Below are positions 28,187-37,914 of a stretch of 64,000 nucleotides of DNA, piece after piece. The notes under the pieces were generated by a model. That model was not told the origin of the DNA and did no database searches. It saw only the letters and a program-made list of their open reading frames with translations. Position 1 is the stretch's first letter; each line of letters opens with the position of its first letter. A program made the translations under genes and the position numbers. Source of the DNA: an uncultured Prevotellaceae bacterium (GTDB lineage: Bacteria; Bacteroidota; Bacteroidia; Bacteroidales; Bacteroidaceae); NCBI GenBank assembly GCA_947168045.1, contig CAMVKN010000008.1, positions 25,839-89,838 on the forward strand, read 5' to 3'.

Positions 28187-28213
28187 ACCTCTTATCTCTC
28201 ATCTCTCACCTCT
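28187..28213 (-). repeat. CCTCTCA-family heptamer array spanning GH2 stop codon and AgcS start
   Basis: Minus strand: gaggtga/gagatga/gagataa/gaggt-ATG. Confidence 0.75.
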
Positions 28214-31200
28214 TCCAGCAGGTCGGCCTCGACGATTCTCAGCTCCACCTTGCCTTCAGCAGTCCTGATGCGGTCGAACTCGCCGGCATTGCCACCCGCC
28301 AGCTCCTTGGTGTCGCCAAACTTGTTGCTGTCCTGCACAGGCCCCACCATACGGATGGTGATGCGGTCGGCCCGCACAGGCTGGGTGATGTTGATATGGG
28401 CATAGCCCAAGGTAGCCTCAGTCAGTCCTTCCCACACCTTTCTGCTACCAGCATAAACCTCTAAGGGATAGCACTTATTGCGCCATCCGCTAAGCTTTAG
28501 CGTTAACTCGCTAATCTCGGCCTTGCGACTCAGGTGGTACGTTACCCAGGCATTCTCCTTCTTGCCATCGCTCTTCCATTCTGACAGCTCGTTGTCATCG
28601 TAGCTGTGGCCAATGGTGGCAACATTGCTGCCCGCCTGAGCCTTGACGATGCCGACAGTCTTCTTCACGTCGACATAGCTGGGTGTCGAGGGTGTCTCGC
28701 CACGCACCAAGCTGGGACGAAGCGATAGTTGCGGCAGATAGTTAGGAACATCGACGGACTCTGAATGAAGCGTCAGATAGGCAGGCTTCACACCGTCGGC
28801 ACAGACGGAGAGGCAGATGTCGCCTGGTTGGGTGGTGGTGCGAAGCAGGATGCGGTTGACGCCACACTCTACGGGAAGCGACAGGTGTCCCACGTAATTG
28901 TCTGAGATGTTCTTCTTGTTGGCAGCGTCGAGCAGCGCCTTGTCATGCTGTCCCTCGTCAACCAGGTACTGCTGGTTGTTGCGTGAGGCGATGCCGCCTA
29001 TCCACTGTGCCTCGCCCCACAGAGCGAAGTTCACCATGCGGTTGTCTACCGGGCAGCGACGGCCTTGTTTGTCGACCACCTCTACCTCGACCAGCACCAT
29101 GTCAGCGCCGTCGGCCTTCGTGCCTTCGGGGTTGGCCATCGCCTTCAGGCGCAATGCAGCCGGCTCGCCAGCGGTGAACAGCGTGTCGCGTGAAGTAAGC
29201 CTGCTGTCCTGTGTGAAGTCCTTGCCGTCAGTGGTATAGCTCACGGCTTCAAGGCTGCCGGGCTGGTAAGGTACGTTCTTAAACGTGTAGAGCCACTTGA
29301 AGGTGCGCTCCCCCTCGATGCCGAGCGGTCTGCCGTTCAGTAACAGGTCAACACGGTCGCCAGTGGAGACGACATAGACGTCCTTCACCGTGCCCGGCTC
29401 GTAGTTCCAGTGTCCTATGATATGTGTGCGGTCCCGTTCCGGCTCTACCCATCCGTCCCACATCACCTGGTGAGCAAAGAAAGCCTCCTTGGGCAGGCGC
29501 ATGGCATCAGTGACGCCGCTGGTGCGGTAGTTCGACTCGCCACGGTGGTGGGTGTTGGTGTCGCTGAACACAATCTTCACGCCGCCGCTGCTCACCCTGT
29601 CGCCAGTGCCAGGACGCTCCTTCCAGTATTCGTGCCAGCGCTCCACCATCTGGCAGGCCATCTGGTCCATGTTGTGGTTGTATTCCCAAGCGGGCTTGCC
29701 ACGGTAGAGTGGGCCGTCACCCTCCTTGTGATAGGGTGGGGTCTGCTCGTCCCAATACTTGCGCAGCCCCTCGTCACGACAGTACTCCATGGCCCACATG
29801 GGGTGTTTCTTCGACTTGTTGATGTAGAGCATCTCGCCACCGTATTCCGCCTCGTCGATGTCGAGCATCTCGCGGCTGCCGATGGCCCTGCCGCCATGAG
29901 GGTCATACTGGTCGCGGATGGCCTTCAGCTCAAGCATGTGCTCGCGGCTGATGCTCTCGTTGCCTCCCTCATAGAAGATGATGCTGGGGTTGTTGCGGTT
30001 GTAGATGATGGCGTCGCGCATCAGCGACGTGCGCTGCAGCCAGCGGGCACCGTCCACATCCTTCTCGGCATCGCCGGCAGGCATGGCCTGTAGCAGTCCC
30101 ACGCGGTCGCAGCTCTCCACATCCTGCTTCCATGGCGTGACGTGCATCCAGCGCACCAGGTTACCGCCGCTCTCCACCATCAGGCCGTTGCTGTAGTCGC
30201 TGAGCCAGGCCGGGACGCTCAGTCCGGTGCCGGGCCACTCGTTGCTGGTGCGCTGGGCATAGCCGTGAATCATCATCACACGGTCGTTGAGCCAGAACTT
30301 GCCCTCGCCGAAGCGAGTCTTGCGGAAACCGGTGCGGACGAAGACCTCGTCGTTGACTGCGGTAGCCGTATCCAACTTGTCCCTCAGGTAGCACTCCACC
30401 GTGTAGAGATAGCCATAGCCCCACGACCAGAAGTGAAGGCCCTGCACCACCTGCTCCGCCTTGGCTATGGCGGTCTCGCCAGGCTGCAGGGTAATAAACT
30501 CGCTGCCGTTGAAACCCGCCACCTTGTTGCCATCAACGTCCTTGATGACGACGGTCAGGAAGAACCTGTGCGGATGGGTGTCCTCGTTCTTCACCTCGCT
30601 CTCCACATGGATGGTAGCCTTGCGCCCAGCGATGTCGAAATCGGTGGCATAGACGTAGGTGCCGGTAGTGCCAAGGTTGGAATAGAGAGGCAGTGTCTGG
30701 TAGAGCTTGCCCGTGAGGTGCAGGTAGACATTCTTTGGCAGCCCGCCATAGTTGGCATTGAAGTTGCGGTCGTTCCACTGGTAGCGGCTGTTGCGCTCAC
30801 GATCCCGGTACTGCCAGCTGTTGTCGCAGCGCACGGCAATGACGTTCTCGCCGGAAACGAGGGTAGGGGTGAGGTCGAAGCCGAAGGCCATGACACCGTT
30901 GTCGCTGTAGCCCACATGCTGTCCATTGACATAGACATCAGCCCCTTGACGGGCGCCCTCAAATTCAATGAAAACTTTCCCGTTCAGCTGTTCTTCGCTG
31001 ATGGTAAAGTGTTTACGATACCACACGATGGTATCTGTCAGCTCGGTGATGTCTACCTTGAAGGCCTCATCGCCATTGAAGGCGCAGGGCAAGGTGACCG
31101 GTTTCCATTGTGGGACGTCGAAGGCAGACTGTCCGGCTTCGCGGATATCACCGACGTGCATCAGCCAGCCACCGTTGAAGTTCAGCTTCTGCCGGCCGGC

Positions 31201-31251
31201 GGCTGAAAGCGTCAGCACACAGAGCAGACAAAGGAGGATTCGCTTATTCAT
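28192..31251 (-). CDS. Glycoside hydrolase family 2 (beta-galactosidase-like) with DUF4982-like and C-terminal discoidin-like region
   Basis: Signal peptide; 'GARQGADVYVNGQHVGYSDNG', 'NPSIIFYEGGNE', 'CSWEYNHNMDQM'-type region, C-terminal carbohydrate-binding-like domain. Confidence 0.85.
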   Translation of the reverse strand: MNKRILLCLLCVLTLSAAGRQKLNFNGGWLMHVGDIREAGQSAFDVPQWKPVTLPCAFNGDEAFKVDITELTDTIVWYRKHFTISEEQLNGKVFIEFEGARQGADVYVNGQHVGYSDNGVMAFGFDLTPTLVSGENVIAVRCDNSWQYRDRERNSRYQWNDRNFNANYGGLPKNVYLHLTGKLYQTLPLYSNLGTTGTYVYATDFDIAGRKATIHVESEVKNEDTHPHRFFLTVVIKDVDGNKVAGFNGSEFITLQPGETAIAKAEQVVQGLHFWSWGYGYLYTVECYLRDKLDTATAVNDEVFVRTGFRKTRFGEGKFWLNDRVMMIHGYAQRTSNEWPGTGLSVPAWLSDYSNGLMVESGGNLVRWMHVTPWKQDVESCDRVGLLQAMPAGDAEKDVDGARWLQRTSLMRDAIIYNRNNPSIIFYEGGNESISREHMLELKAIRDQYDPHGGRAIGSREMLDIDEAEYGGEMLYINKSKKHPMWAMEYCRDEGLRKYWDEQTPPYHKEGDGPLYRGKPAWEYNHNMDQMACQMVERWHEYWKERPGTGDRVSSGGVKIVFSDTNTHHRGESNYRTSGVTDAMRLPKEAFFAHQVMWDGWVEPERDRTHIIGHWNYEPGTVKDVYVVSTGDRVDLLLNGRPLGIEGERTFKWLYTFKNVPYQPGSLEAVSYTTDGKDFTQDSRLTSRDTLFTAGEPAALRLKAMANPEGTKADGADMVLVEVEVVDKQGRRCPVDNRMVNFALWGEAQWIGGIASRNNQQYLVDEGQHDKALLDAANKKNISDNYVGHLSLPVECGVNRILLRTTTQPGDICLSVCADGVKPAYLTLHSESVDVPNYLPQLSLRPSLVRGETPSTPSYVDVKKTVGIVKAQAGSNVATIGHSYDDNELSEWKSDGKKENAWVTYHLSRKAEISELTLKLSGWRNKCYPLEVYAGSRKVWEGLTEATLGYAHINITQPVRADRITIRMVGPVQDSNKFGDTKELAGGNAGEFDRIRTAEGKVELRIVEADLLEEVRDER

Positions 31252-31268
31252 AGTTATAAGTAGTGTTT

Positions 31269-33635
31269 TTATGTTTCGGACCTTGTAGCTCGTACCTCGC
31301 CTGCAGTGGCGGGAGTAATAAGGTGTACATCGCGCTGCGGGAAAGGAATCTCCACGCCATTGGCGCGCAGGGTGTCATAGACCGTCTTGAGCACGTCGCT
31401 GATGACGTAGACACGCTTCACGGCGTCGGCCCAGATGTAGAGCTTGAAGTCTACGCTCGACTCGCCCATGGCCGACACGACGGTCTTGGCACGCTTGGAG
31501 TGGTCGGTCCAGGGATGCTTCATGCCGTTGACGGCGTCCTCAACCATCTGGCTGACCTGATGGAGGTTGGAGCCGTAGGCCACGCTGTAGTAGATGGTGG
31601 CCAGGACGTAGCCGTGGTTACGCGTCAGATTCTTGTAGTTCTTAGCAAAGAGCTGACTGTTCTGAAAGGTGATGACCTCGCCATAGAGCGTCTCGACGAC
31701 GGTGGCAGTATAGCTGATGCTGTTCACCTTGCCCATGGTCCCGTCAATCTCAATCCAGTCGCCCACTTTCACGCGGCCGGCCATGAGCGTGGCACCGTAG
31801 TAGATGTTCTCGATGATGTCCTTCGATGCGAAACCGATACCTGTCGAGAGACCGCCACCGATGGCCAGCAGCCATGTCACGCTGATGTGGAGGATGCTGA
31901 GCGACATCATCAGCCAGATGCCCCATACCAGCACCTGGATGACGTTCTTGCCCATCACCTCGCGGCTGGCGGCGGTGGTGGGGTCGCTGGTCTGGAAATG
32001 CAAGCGCATGAGCGCCAGGATAGTGCTGGCAATGTAGCTGAAGAGGAACCAGAGGCTGACGACCATCGAGAGCTTGAGGATGCTGACCTTCAGGTTCTCC
32101 ATGTTAATGAAGTTCTTACGGAAGATTTGCCAGCAGAGGTCGCCCAGGTTGAACACGTCGGCAGCCCAGTAGATGGACAGCATGACCGAGCCGACACCCA
32201 CAACGGGCAGCACGACCTTAGAGATGAGCAAGTAGAACCACGACTGGGTGATAGGTTTGTTGACGTACTGGTGACGCTCTCCGTAGAGCCTGAGATAGCT
32301 GATGAGACAGGTGATGGTGAGGATGCAGGTGAGCTGCATAATCCACCATATCAGTATCTGGACGGCCAGCAGGGTGTAGCCCAGCCACGAGCATGCCAGC
32401 GAGAAGAGGAAGATGGCCAGCGAGATATAGGTGTAGAACATGTCCGAGCGTGGGATGTTCTTGTTGTGGCGGCGAATGACCATCCACTGCCAGATGGTGC
32501 TGAGCAACAGAATGGCAGGAAAGGACACGTTGACCAGCTCGTTGGGTATGAGCACAATGCGGAAGGCAATGACGATGAAGCCCACCAGCACCAGCGGCGA
32601 ATAGATGTGGAAGGCACTGCGTATCTGGTCGCCATTGACGCGCAGCAGCAGTGAGATGAGGATGACGCCCAACAGCCAGGCATACTCAATGAGCAGCCCG
32701 CTGGCCATGATGAAGAAGTTCTGCTGCAGGGTGGCACGCATGATGCCTAAGACGGCGGCAAAGGTGACTGTGGTGGTGGCCATGATGATGCACGAGCGCT
32801 TCTTCATGAACTCGATGGTGTGGAACCGCTTGGGCATGAATCGGAAAACGATCATGTTGAGTACGATGGCCACGACGATATAGAAGAAAATCATGGAGAA
32901 GAGGCGCAGGATGACGGTTGAGTCCCAGTCAGACTGCTGTTTCGACGGCCGGTACTTCTCAGCCATCGCTACCTTCATCTCCTCCCAGCGTGTGCCGAAG
33001 TTCTTCAGCAATGAGATGTAGTTTTCGCCGCCATTGCGGAAGATGCCCGTCTGTATGTCGTTGTAGCGGCGGTTGGCATAGTCGTTCAGATAGCGCAGCC
33101 GCTGCTCGGTGTTCTCATACAGGGTGATGTACTCCGTCACCTGAGCCTTCGTCTCAGTCAGGGTGTTGCGTACGCTGGTGGCCAGCGTCAGGCACACAGT
33201 GCGGTCGGCCTTGGCCTTGTCTTCCAGCATGTTGGGGCGGATAAGCCTCAGGCTGTTCACCAGGCTGTCGTATTTGGCTATCTCCACATCGAGCGACTCG
33301 ATATAGGTCTTGAAGGGCAACTGCGAACGCTGGAACGACAGATATTGCTCAGTGGCCTCATGACAGGCATAGGTGAGGTCGAACACATAGTTGTTCTGCT
33401 GAGAGTAGAGCATCAGCGCGTTCTGGTTGCTACGCTTGATGGTCTCATGTAACTGCTTTATGATGTCCTTCGTCTGCTGTTTGCGCTCGTCGGCCTGACT
33501 GCTCAGCTCCTGATGGCGCTCGGTCAGCTCTGCGCGCAGCACCCGCAGCGTCTGCTCCAGGTTCTGCTCCTTCAACACAGCCTGTGCCTCAACCAAGCAG
33601 AGCAGTAGCAGCAGTAAGGTGATAATTCTCTTCAT
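31269..33635 (-). CDS. Large MscS-family mechanosensitive channel with N-terminal periplasmic coiled coil
   Basis: 'GGLSTGIGFASKDIIENIYYGATLMAGRVKVGDWIEIDGTMGKVNSISYTATVVET' MscS core. Confidence 0.9.
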   Translation of the reverse strand: MKRIITLLLLLLCLVEAQAVLKEQNLEQTLRVLRAELTERHQELSSQADERKQQTKDIIKQLHETIKRSNQNALMLYSQQNNYVFDLTYACHEATEQYLSFQRSQLPFKTYIESLDVEIAKYDSLVNSLRLIRPNMLEDKAKADRTVCLTLATSVRNTLTETKAQVTEYITLYENTEQRLRYLNDYANRRYNDIQTGIFRNGGENYISLLKNFGTRWEEMKVAMAEKYRPSKQQSDWDSTVILRLFSMIFFYIVVAIVLNMIVFRFMPKRFHTIEFMKKRSCIIMATTTVTFAAVLGIMRATLQQNFFIMASGLLIEYAWLLGVILISLLLRVNGDQIRSAFHIYSPLVLVGFIVIAFRIVLIPNELVNVSFPAILLLSTIWQWMVIRRHNKNIPRSDMFYTYISLAIFLFSLACSWLGYTLLAVQILIWWIMQLTCILTITCLISYLRLYGERHQYVNKPITQSWFYLLISKVVLPVVGVGSVMLSIYWAADVFNLGDLCWQIFRKNFINMENLKVSILKLSMVVSLWFLFSYIASTILALMRLHFQTSDPTTAASREVMGKNVIQVLVWGIWLMMSLSILHISVTWLLAIGGGLSTGIGFASKDIIENIYYGATLMAGRVKVGDWIEIDGTMGKVNSISYTATVVETLYGEVITFQNSQLFAKNYKNLTRNHGYVLATIYYSVAYGSNLHQVSQMVEDAVNGMKHPWTDHSKRAKTVVSAMGESSVDFKLYIWADAVKRVYVISDVLKTVYDTLRANGVEIPFPQRDVHLITPATAGEVRATRSET

Positions 33636-33651
33636 TTCAGTCTATTGAATA

Positions 33652-34530
33652 TTAAATGCTAAATCTTAGGCATGACCATCCGTCCTCCGTCTTCTCTTCC
33701 TCAAGACGCAGTCCCAGCTGGCTGGCCTTGTCCGTCAGCAAGGGTACATCGTCGTGGTAGAAGCCGCTCAGCAGCAGCGTGCCACCCTCAGCCTTCAGGG
33801 CTTGTCGCATGCTTGGCAGGTCAGCCAGGAGGATGTTGCGGTTGATATTGGCAGCCACCACATCAAACTGACCGATGAACTGTCCGATGACGGTGGAATC
33901 GCCCAAAATGGACGTGAAACGCTCCTCTACACCATTCAGCCGGGCATTCAGCCGGGCGTTGTCCACGCTCCATTCGTCAATGTCGTAGCCCACGGCGCGT
34001 TCAGCTCCCTGAGCCAGTGCCACGATGGACAGGATGCCGGTGCCCGTTCCGCAGTCAAGCAGCGCCTGTCCCTGAAGCGACATCTCAGTCAGGCATGCAC
34101 ACATCATGCGTGTGGTGGCATGGTTGCCTGTGCCAAAGGCCTGGCGGGCGTTAATCTGAATGAGGCGTGGCGGCGTGGCGCCATCAGGCAGGGTAGGCAG
34201 GTGACGCCCGTCATATATAATAAGGTGTGTTCCCACGCTGATGGGCTCGAAGCCCTGCTGCTCCCACTCCTCGTTCCAGTCACGATAAGGTGCCTCGTCG
34301 ATGGTGTAGTCCACGTGTACCTCGTCCTGGTCAAAGGGAAGCATGGCGATGACTTGGCGCAGTGCATCCTCGTCAAAGAAGTCCTGTTGCACATAGCCCG
34401 TCATGCCTTCGCCAGTCTGCTCAAAGGTCTCAAAGGCAGCCTCGCCAGCCATGGCCGCAAGAACGTCGCACACATCTTGACGGATGACAGCCGGTGCATC
34501 GATGCGGAATAAAACTTCGTAATATTTCAT
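33652..34530 (-). CDS. prmA: Ribosomal protein L11 methyltransferase
   Basis: 'AFGTGNHATTRMMC', 'LLDCGTGTGILSIVA', 'VVAANINRNILL'; start at MKYYEVLF. Confidence 0.93.
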   Translation of the reverse strand: MKYYEVLFRIDAPAVIRQDVCDVLAAMAGEAAFETFEQTGEGMTGYVQQDFFDEDALRQVIAMLPFDQDEVHVDYTIDEAPYRDWNEEWEQQGFEPISVGTHLIIYDGRHLPTLPDGATPPRLIQINARQAFGTGNHATTRMMCACLTEMSLQGQALLDCGTGTGILSIVALAQGAERAVGYDIDEWSVDNARLNARLNGVEERFTSILGDSTVIGQFIGQFDVVAANINRNILLADLPSMRQALKAEGGTLLLSGFYHDDVPLLTDKASQLGLRLEEEKTEDGWSCLRFSI

Positions 34531-34665
34531 GTCAGCACAGTATTTTGCGTGCAAAATTAAAAAAAATAGGGAAAATCCTACCATGTTTTAGGGTTTTTCC
34601 TTAATTTTGCACCAAAATTAGTGGTATTTTTGCATTGTGAAACAAACAATCAACTCAATAAGGCT

Positions 34666-35661
34666 ATGAAAAAGTGGTTTCTTCTATCCATCATGTTAGG
34701 AGCCTTCGCGCTCCCGAATGTTGCACAGGACGACGATATGTACTTTGTCCCCTCAAAGCGGCATGCCTCTCACAGTTCGGGCAGCTTCGGCACGGCTTCC
34801 TCTGACACCTACTATTCAGGTTCGTCGCGCAGCGTTGACGACTACAACCGCCGCTGGGCCAGCAGCTATGAGGTGCTGCCCGCCGACACCAGCGACGTCA
34901 TCAGCTTCTCAGGCGTGGAGGGTGTCTATCCTGACAGCCTGAGCGACTTCGCCCTGACGCAGCGCATGACACGCTGGGACGGTTATGAGCCATCGACGGC
35001 CTACTGGGAGGGCTATGCCCAGGGACGCCGCGACTACATCGGATGGCACTCGCCCTGGTATTACTCATCCTATTACCCCTGGTATGACTCCTGGTACTGG
35101 GACTCCTGGTACTATGACCCATGGTACTACCGTAGCTGGTATTACGATCCCTGGTACTATGGCGGCTGGGGCTGGCGTGGCTACTACTCCTACTACTATC
35201 CGCACTACTACGGCTGGGGTGGTGGTGGCTACTATACTCACCGTTCCTGGCCCGGCACGCAGAACCACGGCCGCATCATCGGTGCCAGTCCCCGCACCTT
35301 CGCCTCTGGGCGTGGCTCGGGCTTCGGTGGCACCCGCAATGGCCACGGTGGCATCAACACTCGCTCTGGCGGTACGGCCTTCGGCGGCTCACGCTCAGGC
35401 GCCTTCACCGGCTCGCGCAGCGGTAGCTTCGGTGGCACGCGTACACGCAGCAACGTAGGCACCACCAGCAGTGGCAACACGGGCTTCAACGGCAGTCGCT
35501 CCACACAGTCGTCAGGCAGCTTCAGTGGTTCGCGCTCCACAGGCAGCTCCAGTGGTAGCTATGGCGGCAGCTCAGGTGGCAGCTTCGGCGGCTCGCGCTC
35601 AGGTGGCGGCGGTGCACGCTCAGGCGGCGGTGGCGGCTTCGGTGGCAGTCGTCGCAGGTAA
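34666..35661 (+). CDS. Secreted Y/W/D-repeat then G/S/R-rich low-complexity protein
   Basis: Signal peptide MKKWFLLSIMLGAFALPNVAQ, then 'SWYYDPWYYRSWYYDPWYYGGWGWRGYYSYYYPHYYGWGGGG', then GGSRSG-type repeats. Confidence 0.8.
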   Translation: MKKWFLLSIMLGAFALPNVAQDDDMYFVPSKRHASHSSGSFGTASSDTYYSGSSRSVDDYNRRWASSYEVLPADTSDVISFSGVEGVYPDSLSDFALTQRMTRWDGYEPSTAYWEGYAQGRRDYIGWHSPWYYSSYYPWYDSWYWDSWYYDPWYYRSWYYDPWYYGGWGWRGYYSYYYPHYYGWGGGGYYTHRSWPGTQNHGRIIGASPRTFASGRGSGFGGTRNGHGGINTRSGGTAFGGSRSGAFTGSRSGSFGGTRTRSNVGTTSSGNTGFNGSRSTQSSGSFSGSRSTGSSSGSYGGSSGGSFGGSRSGGGGARSGGGGGFGGSRRR

Positions 35662-35679
35662 ATGGCGGCCTTCGGCCTA

Positions 35680-35713
35680 AATGAAAAATGATAAATGACA
35701 AATGACAAGTGAT
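35680..35713 (+). repeat. 7-bp-period array (AATGACA)n upstream of FadL-like gene
   Basis: aatgaaa/aatgata/aatgaca/aatgaca/agtgata overlapping ATG at 35714. Confidence 0.85.
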
Positions 35714-37276
35714 ATGAAAAAGATATTTGCATTGGCTGCACTTGCCCTGGCCACAGTGCCGGCAGCAGCACAGGAGACATACGAGAACGCAAAAATCTCG
35801 TGGAGCGACCTCAACGGCACGGCCCGCTATGTAGGCATGGGCGGAGCCTTGGAAGCACTGGGCGCCGACATCTCGACCATCAGTTCCAACCCAGCCGGCA
35901 TCGGCCTCTTCCGCAAGTCAAGCGCAAGCGTGTCAGCAGGTATGGTCAGCCAGCAGGATGCCGACAACTTCGCCGGTGGTCACACCACCAACATCAGCTT
36001 TGACCAGATTGGCGTTGTCTATGCCGGGCGCACCAGTCGCACGGGATTCCTCAACTTCGCCTTCAACTATCACAAGAGCCGCAACTTCAACTATATCCTC
36101 TCAGCGGCTGACCAGCTGCAAAACGCTTCGCAGAACAAGCAGTCGTACCTGAAAATCAAGGATGACCTGGTCTACGAGGACAAGTTCAATCCCAACTCCA
36201 ATGAAGTCTATATTCAGGCCAACCAGCTCGACGTCCTCTATGCTGAGAACCTGCTGTGGAACTACGACGATGGTAGCTGGGCCTACGACGATGCCAACGC
36301 TTACAAGATGGACCGCAGGCACTGGGGCTATGTGAGCGACTATGACTTCAACATCAGTGGCAACATCAACGACCGCGTCTATCTGGGTCTCACCGTGGGC
36401 ATCCACGACGTGCACTACAAGCACCTGAGCGAGTACACCGAGACCTTCAGCTACAGGACGCCCATACAGGTGCGTGACGAGCGTCGCATCACCGGTTCAG
36501 GTGCTGATGTGAAGGCTGGCATCATCTTTCGTCCTGTGGAGTATTCGCCCTTCCGCATCGGACTGGCTGTCACCACGCCTACATGGTACGACCTGACCAC
36601 CAGCAACAGCACCTATCTGGTCAGCTATGACCAGGCCACATCCTCCAGCGACGAGTATGACTTCAAGCTCTACACCCCGTGGAAGTTTAACCTCAGCCTG
36701 GGCACCACCGTTGGCAACTACCTCGCCCTCGGCGCATCGTATGAGTACACCGACTATGGCTCGCTCGACACACGCTACAAGACTGACGTCAGCTATGACT
36801 ACTGGTACGACGACTATTCCTCGCGCAGCGAGAGCGACGATGAGATGAACCGCCACACCTCGGAGAATCTAAAGGGCGTGTCGACCCTGAAGCTCGGCGC
36901 TGAGTTCAAGGCAGCCCCAGAGGTGGCCGTGCGCTTCGGCTACAACTATATATCGCCTATCTACAAGAAGGATGCCTATAAGGATGGTACGCTGCCCTGC
37001 GAAGGCTCCTACTACAGCTCGGCCACCGACTACACCAACTGGGAGGCCACCCACCGCATCACCTGCGGCGTGGGCATACAGATTGACAATGTCAACCTTT
37101 CGGCAGCCTATCAGTACTCAGCTCAGAACGGCTACTTTGCTCCGTTCAACAGCTACTCCTCGTGGCGTAGCCAAGACGATGAGCTGTATGACCCAACCGA
37201 CGACTATGACGTGTTCTCAACGAAGGTTTCCAACAAGCGTCACCAGCTCGTCCTGACGGCAACGTTCACCCTATAA
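35714..37276 (+). CDS. OmpP1/FadL-like outer membrane protein
   Basis: Signal peptide, 'ARYVGMGGALEALGADISTISSNPAGIGLFR', C-terminal beta-strand with terminal aromatic/hydrophobic residues. Confidence 0.85.
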   Translation: MKKIFALAALALATVPAAAQETYENAKISWSDLNGTARYVGMGGALEALGADISTISSNPAGIGLFRKSSASVSAGMVSQQDADNFAGGHTTNISFDQIGVVYAGRTSRTGFLNFAFNYHKSRNFNYILSAADQLQNASQNKQSYLKIKDDLVYEDKFNPNSNEVYIQANQLDVLYAENLLWNYDDGSWAYDDANAYKMDRRHWGYVSDYDFNISGNINDRVYLGLTVGIHDVHYKHLSEYTETFSYRTPIQVRDERRITGSGADVKAGIIFRPVEYSPFRIGLAVTTPTWYDLTTSNSTYLVSYDQATSSSDEYDFKLYTPWKFNLSLGTTVGNYLALGASYEYTDYGSLDTRYKTDVSYDYWYDDYSSRSESDDEMNRHTSENLKGVSTLKLGAEFKAAPEVAVRFGYNYISPIYKKDAYKDGTLPCEGSYYSSATDYTNWEATHRITCGVGIQIDNVNLSAAYQYSAQNGYFAPFNSYSSWRSQDDELYDPTDDYDVFSTKVSNKRHQLVLTATFTL

Positions 37277-37377
37277 TCTTTCAGGGGCCGTCTACAGAGA
37301 CTGCCCTCGGAGGTATGAAACTGCGGGGATGCAAGAATAACTTGCACCCCCGTCTTTCAGCTATGAAGCAGAACTAT

Positions 37378-37412
37378 CCTCTCACCTCTCACCTCTTACC
37401 TCTCACCTCTAA
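37378..37412 (+). repeat. 7-bp-period array (CCTCTCA)n upstream of umuD-like gene
   Basis: cctctca/cctctca/cctctta/cctctca/cctctaa. Confidence 0.85.
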
Positions 37413-37426
37413 AACATGCTATCACA

Positions 37427-37864
37427 ATGGGCAATATCAAGATAAGAAGAGGTGTGTTCAGCACCAAGCTGGAGCTGGAACATGCCGGCATAAGGGCGGG
37501 ATTCCCATCGCCTGCCGATGACTATATCCATGAGACACTGGACTTCAACCGCGACTACATCCGCCATCCCGAAGCTTCGTTCTATGGCGACGTGGAAGGC
37601 GACTCGATGAAGGATGCCGGCATCTTCAATGGCGACAGGGTCATCATCGACCGTGCCGTAGAGCCCCATAACGGCTCCATCGTGGTGGCTTTCTGGAACG
37701 GCGACTTCACCATGAAGTACCTTGACTTGACGCACCGCAAGGATGGCTATATAGAGCTACGCCCTGCCAACAACGACTATCCCGTCTTCCGTGTGAATGC
37801 CGGCGACTCGTTTGAGGTGTGGGGTGTGGTCATCCACCTGATAAGGACCTTCGAAAGCCTATAG
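37427..37864 (+). CDS. umuD: UmuD-like S24 family peptidase
   Basis: 'GFPSPADDYIHETLDFNRDYIRHPEASFYGDVEGDSMKDAGIFNGDRVIIDRAVEPHNGSIVVAFWNGDFTMKYL'. Confidence 0.9.
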   Translation: MGNIKIRRGVFSTKLELEHAGIRAGFPSPADDYIHETLDFNRDYIRHPEASFYGDVEGDSMKDAGIFNGDRVIIDRAVEPHNGSIVVAFWNGDFTMKYLDLTHRKDGYIELRPANNDYPVFRVNAGDSFEVWGVVIHLIRTFESL

Positions 37865-37914
37865 CCACGCCGCCACCTGACCATCGTCCAGTCTCTTCTT
37901 TCACCGCTTCAAGC

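Noticed and set aside
30142-31206. 354-aa plus-strand ORF antisense to GH2
   Set aside because: Antisense artefact of the same kind; GH2 motifs are on the minus strand.
31263-32654. 463-aa plus-strand ORF antisense to the MscS gene
   Set aside because: Lies fully opposite a clear MscS-family CDS; H/D/E/Q/V-rich antisense artefact with no recognisable domain.
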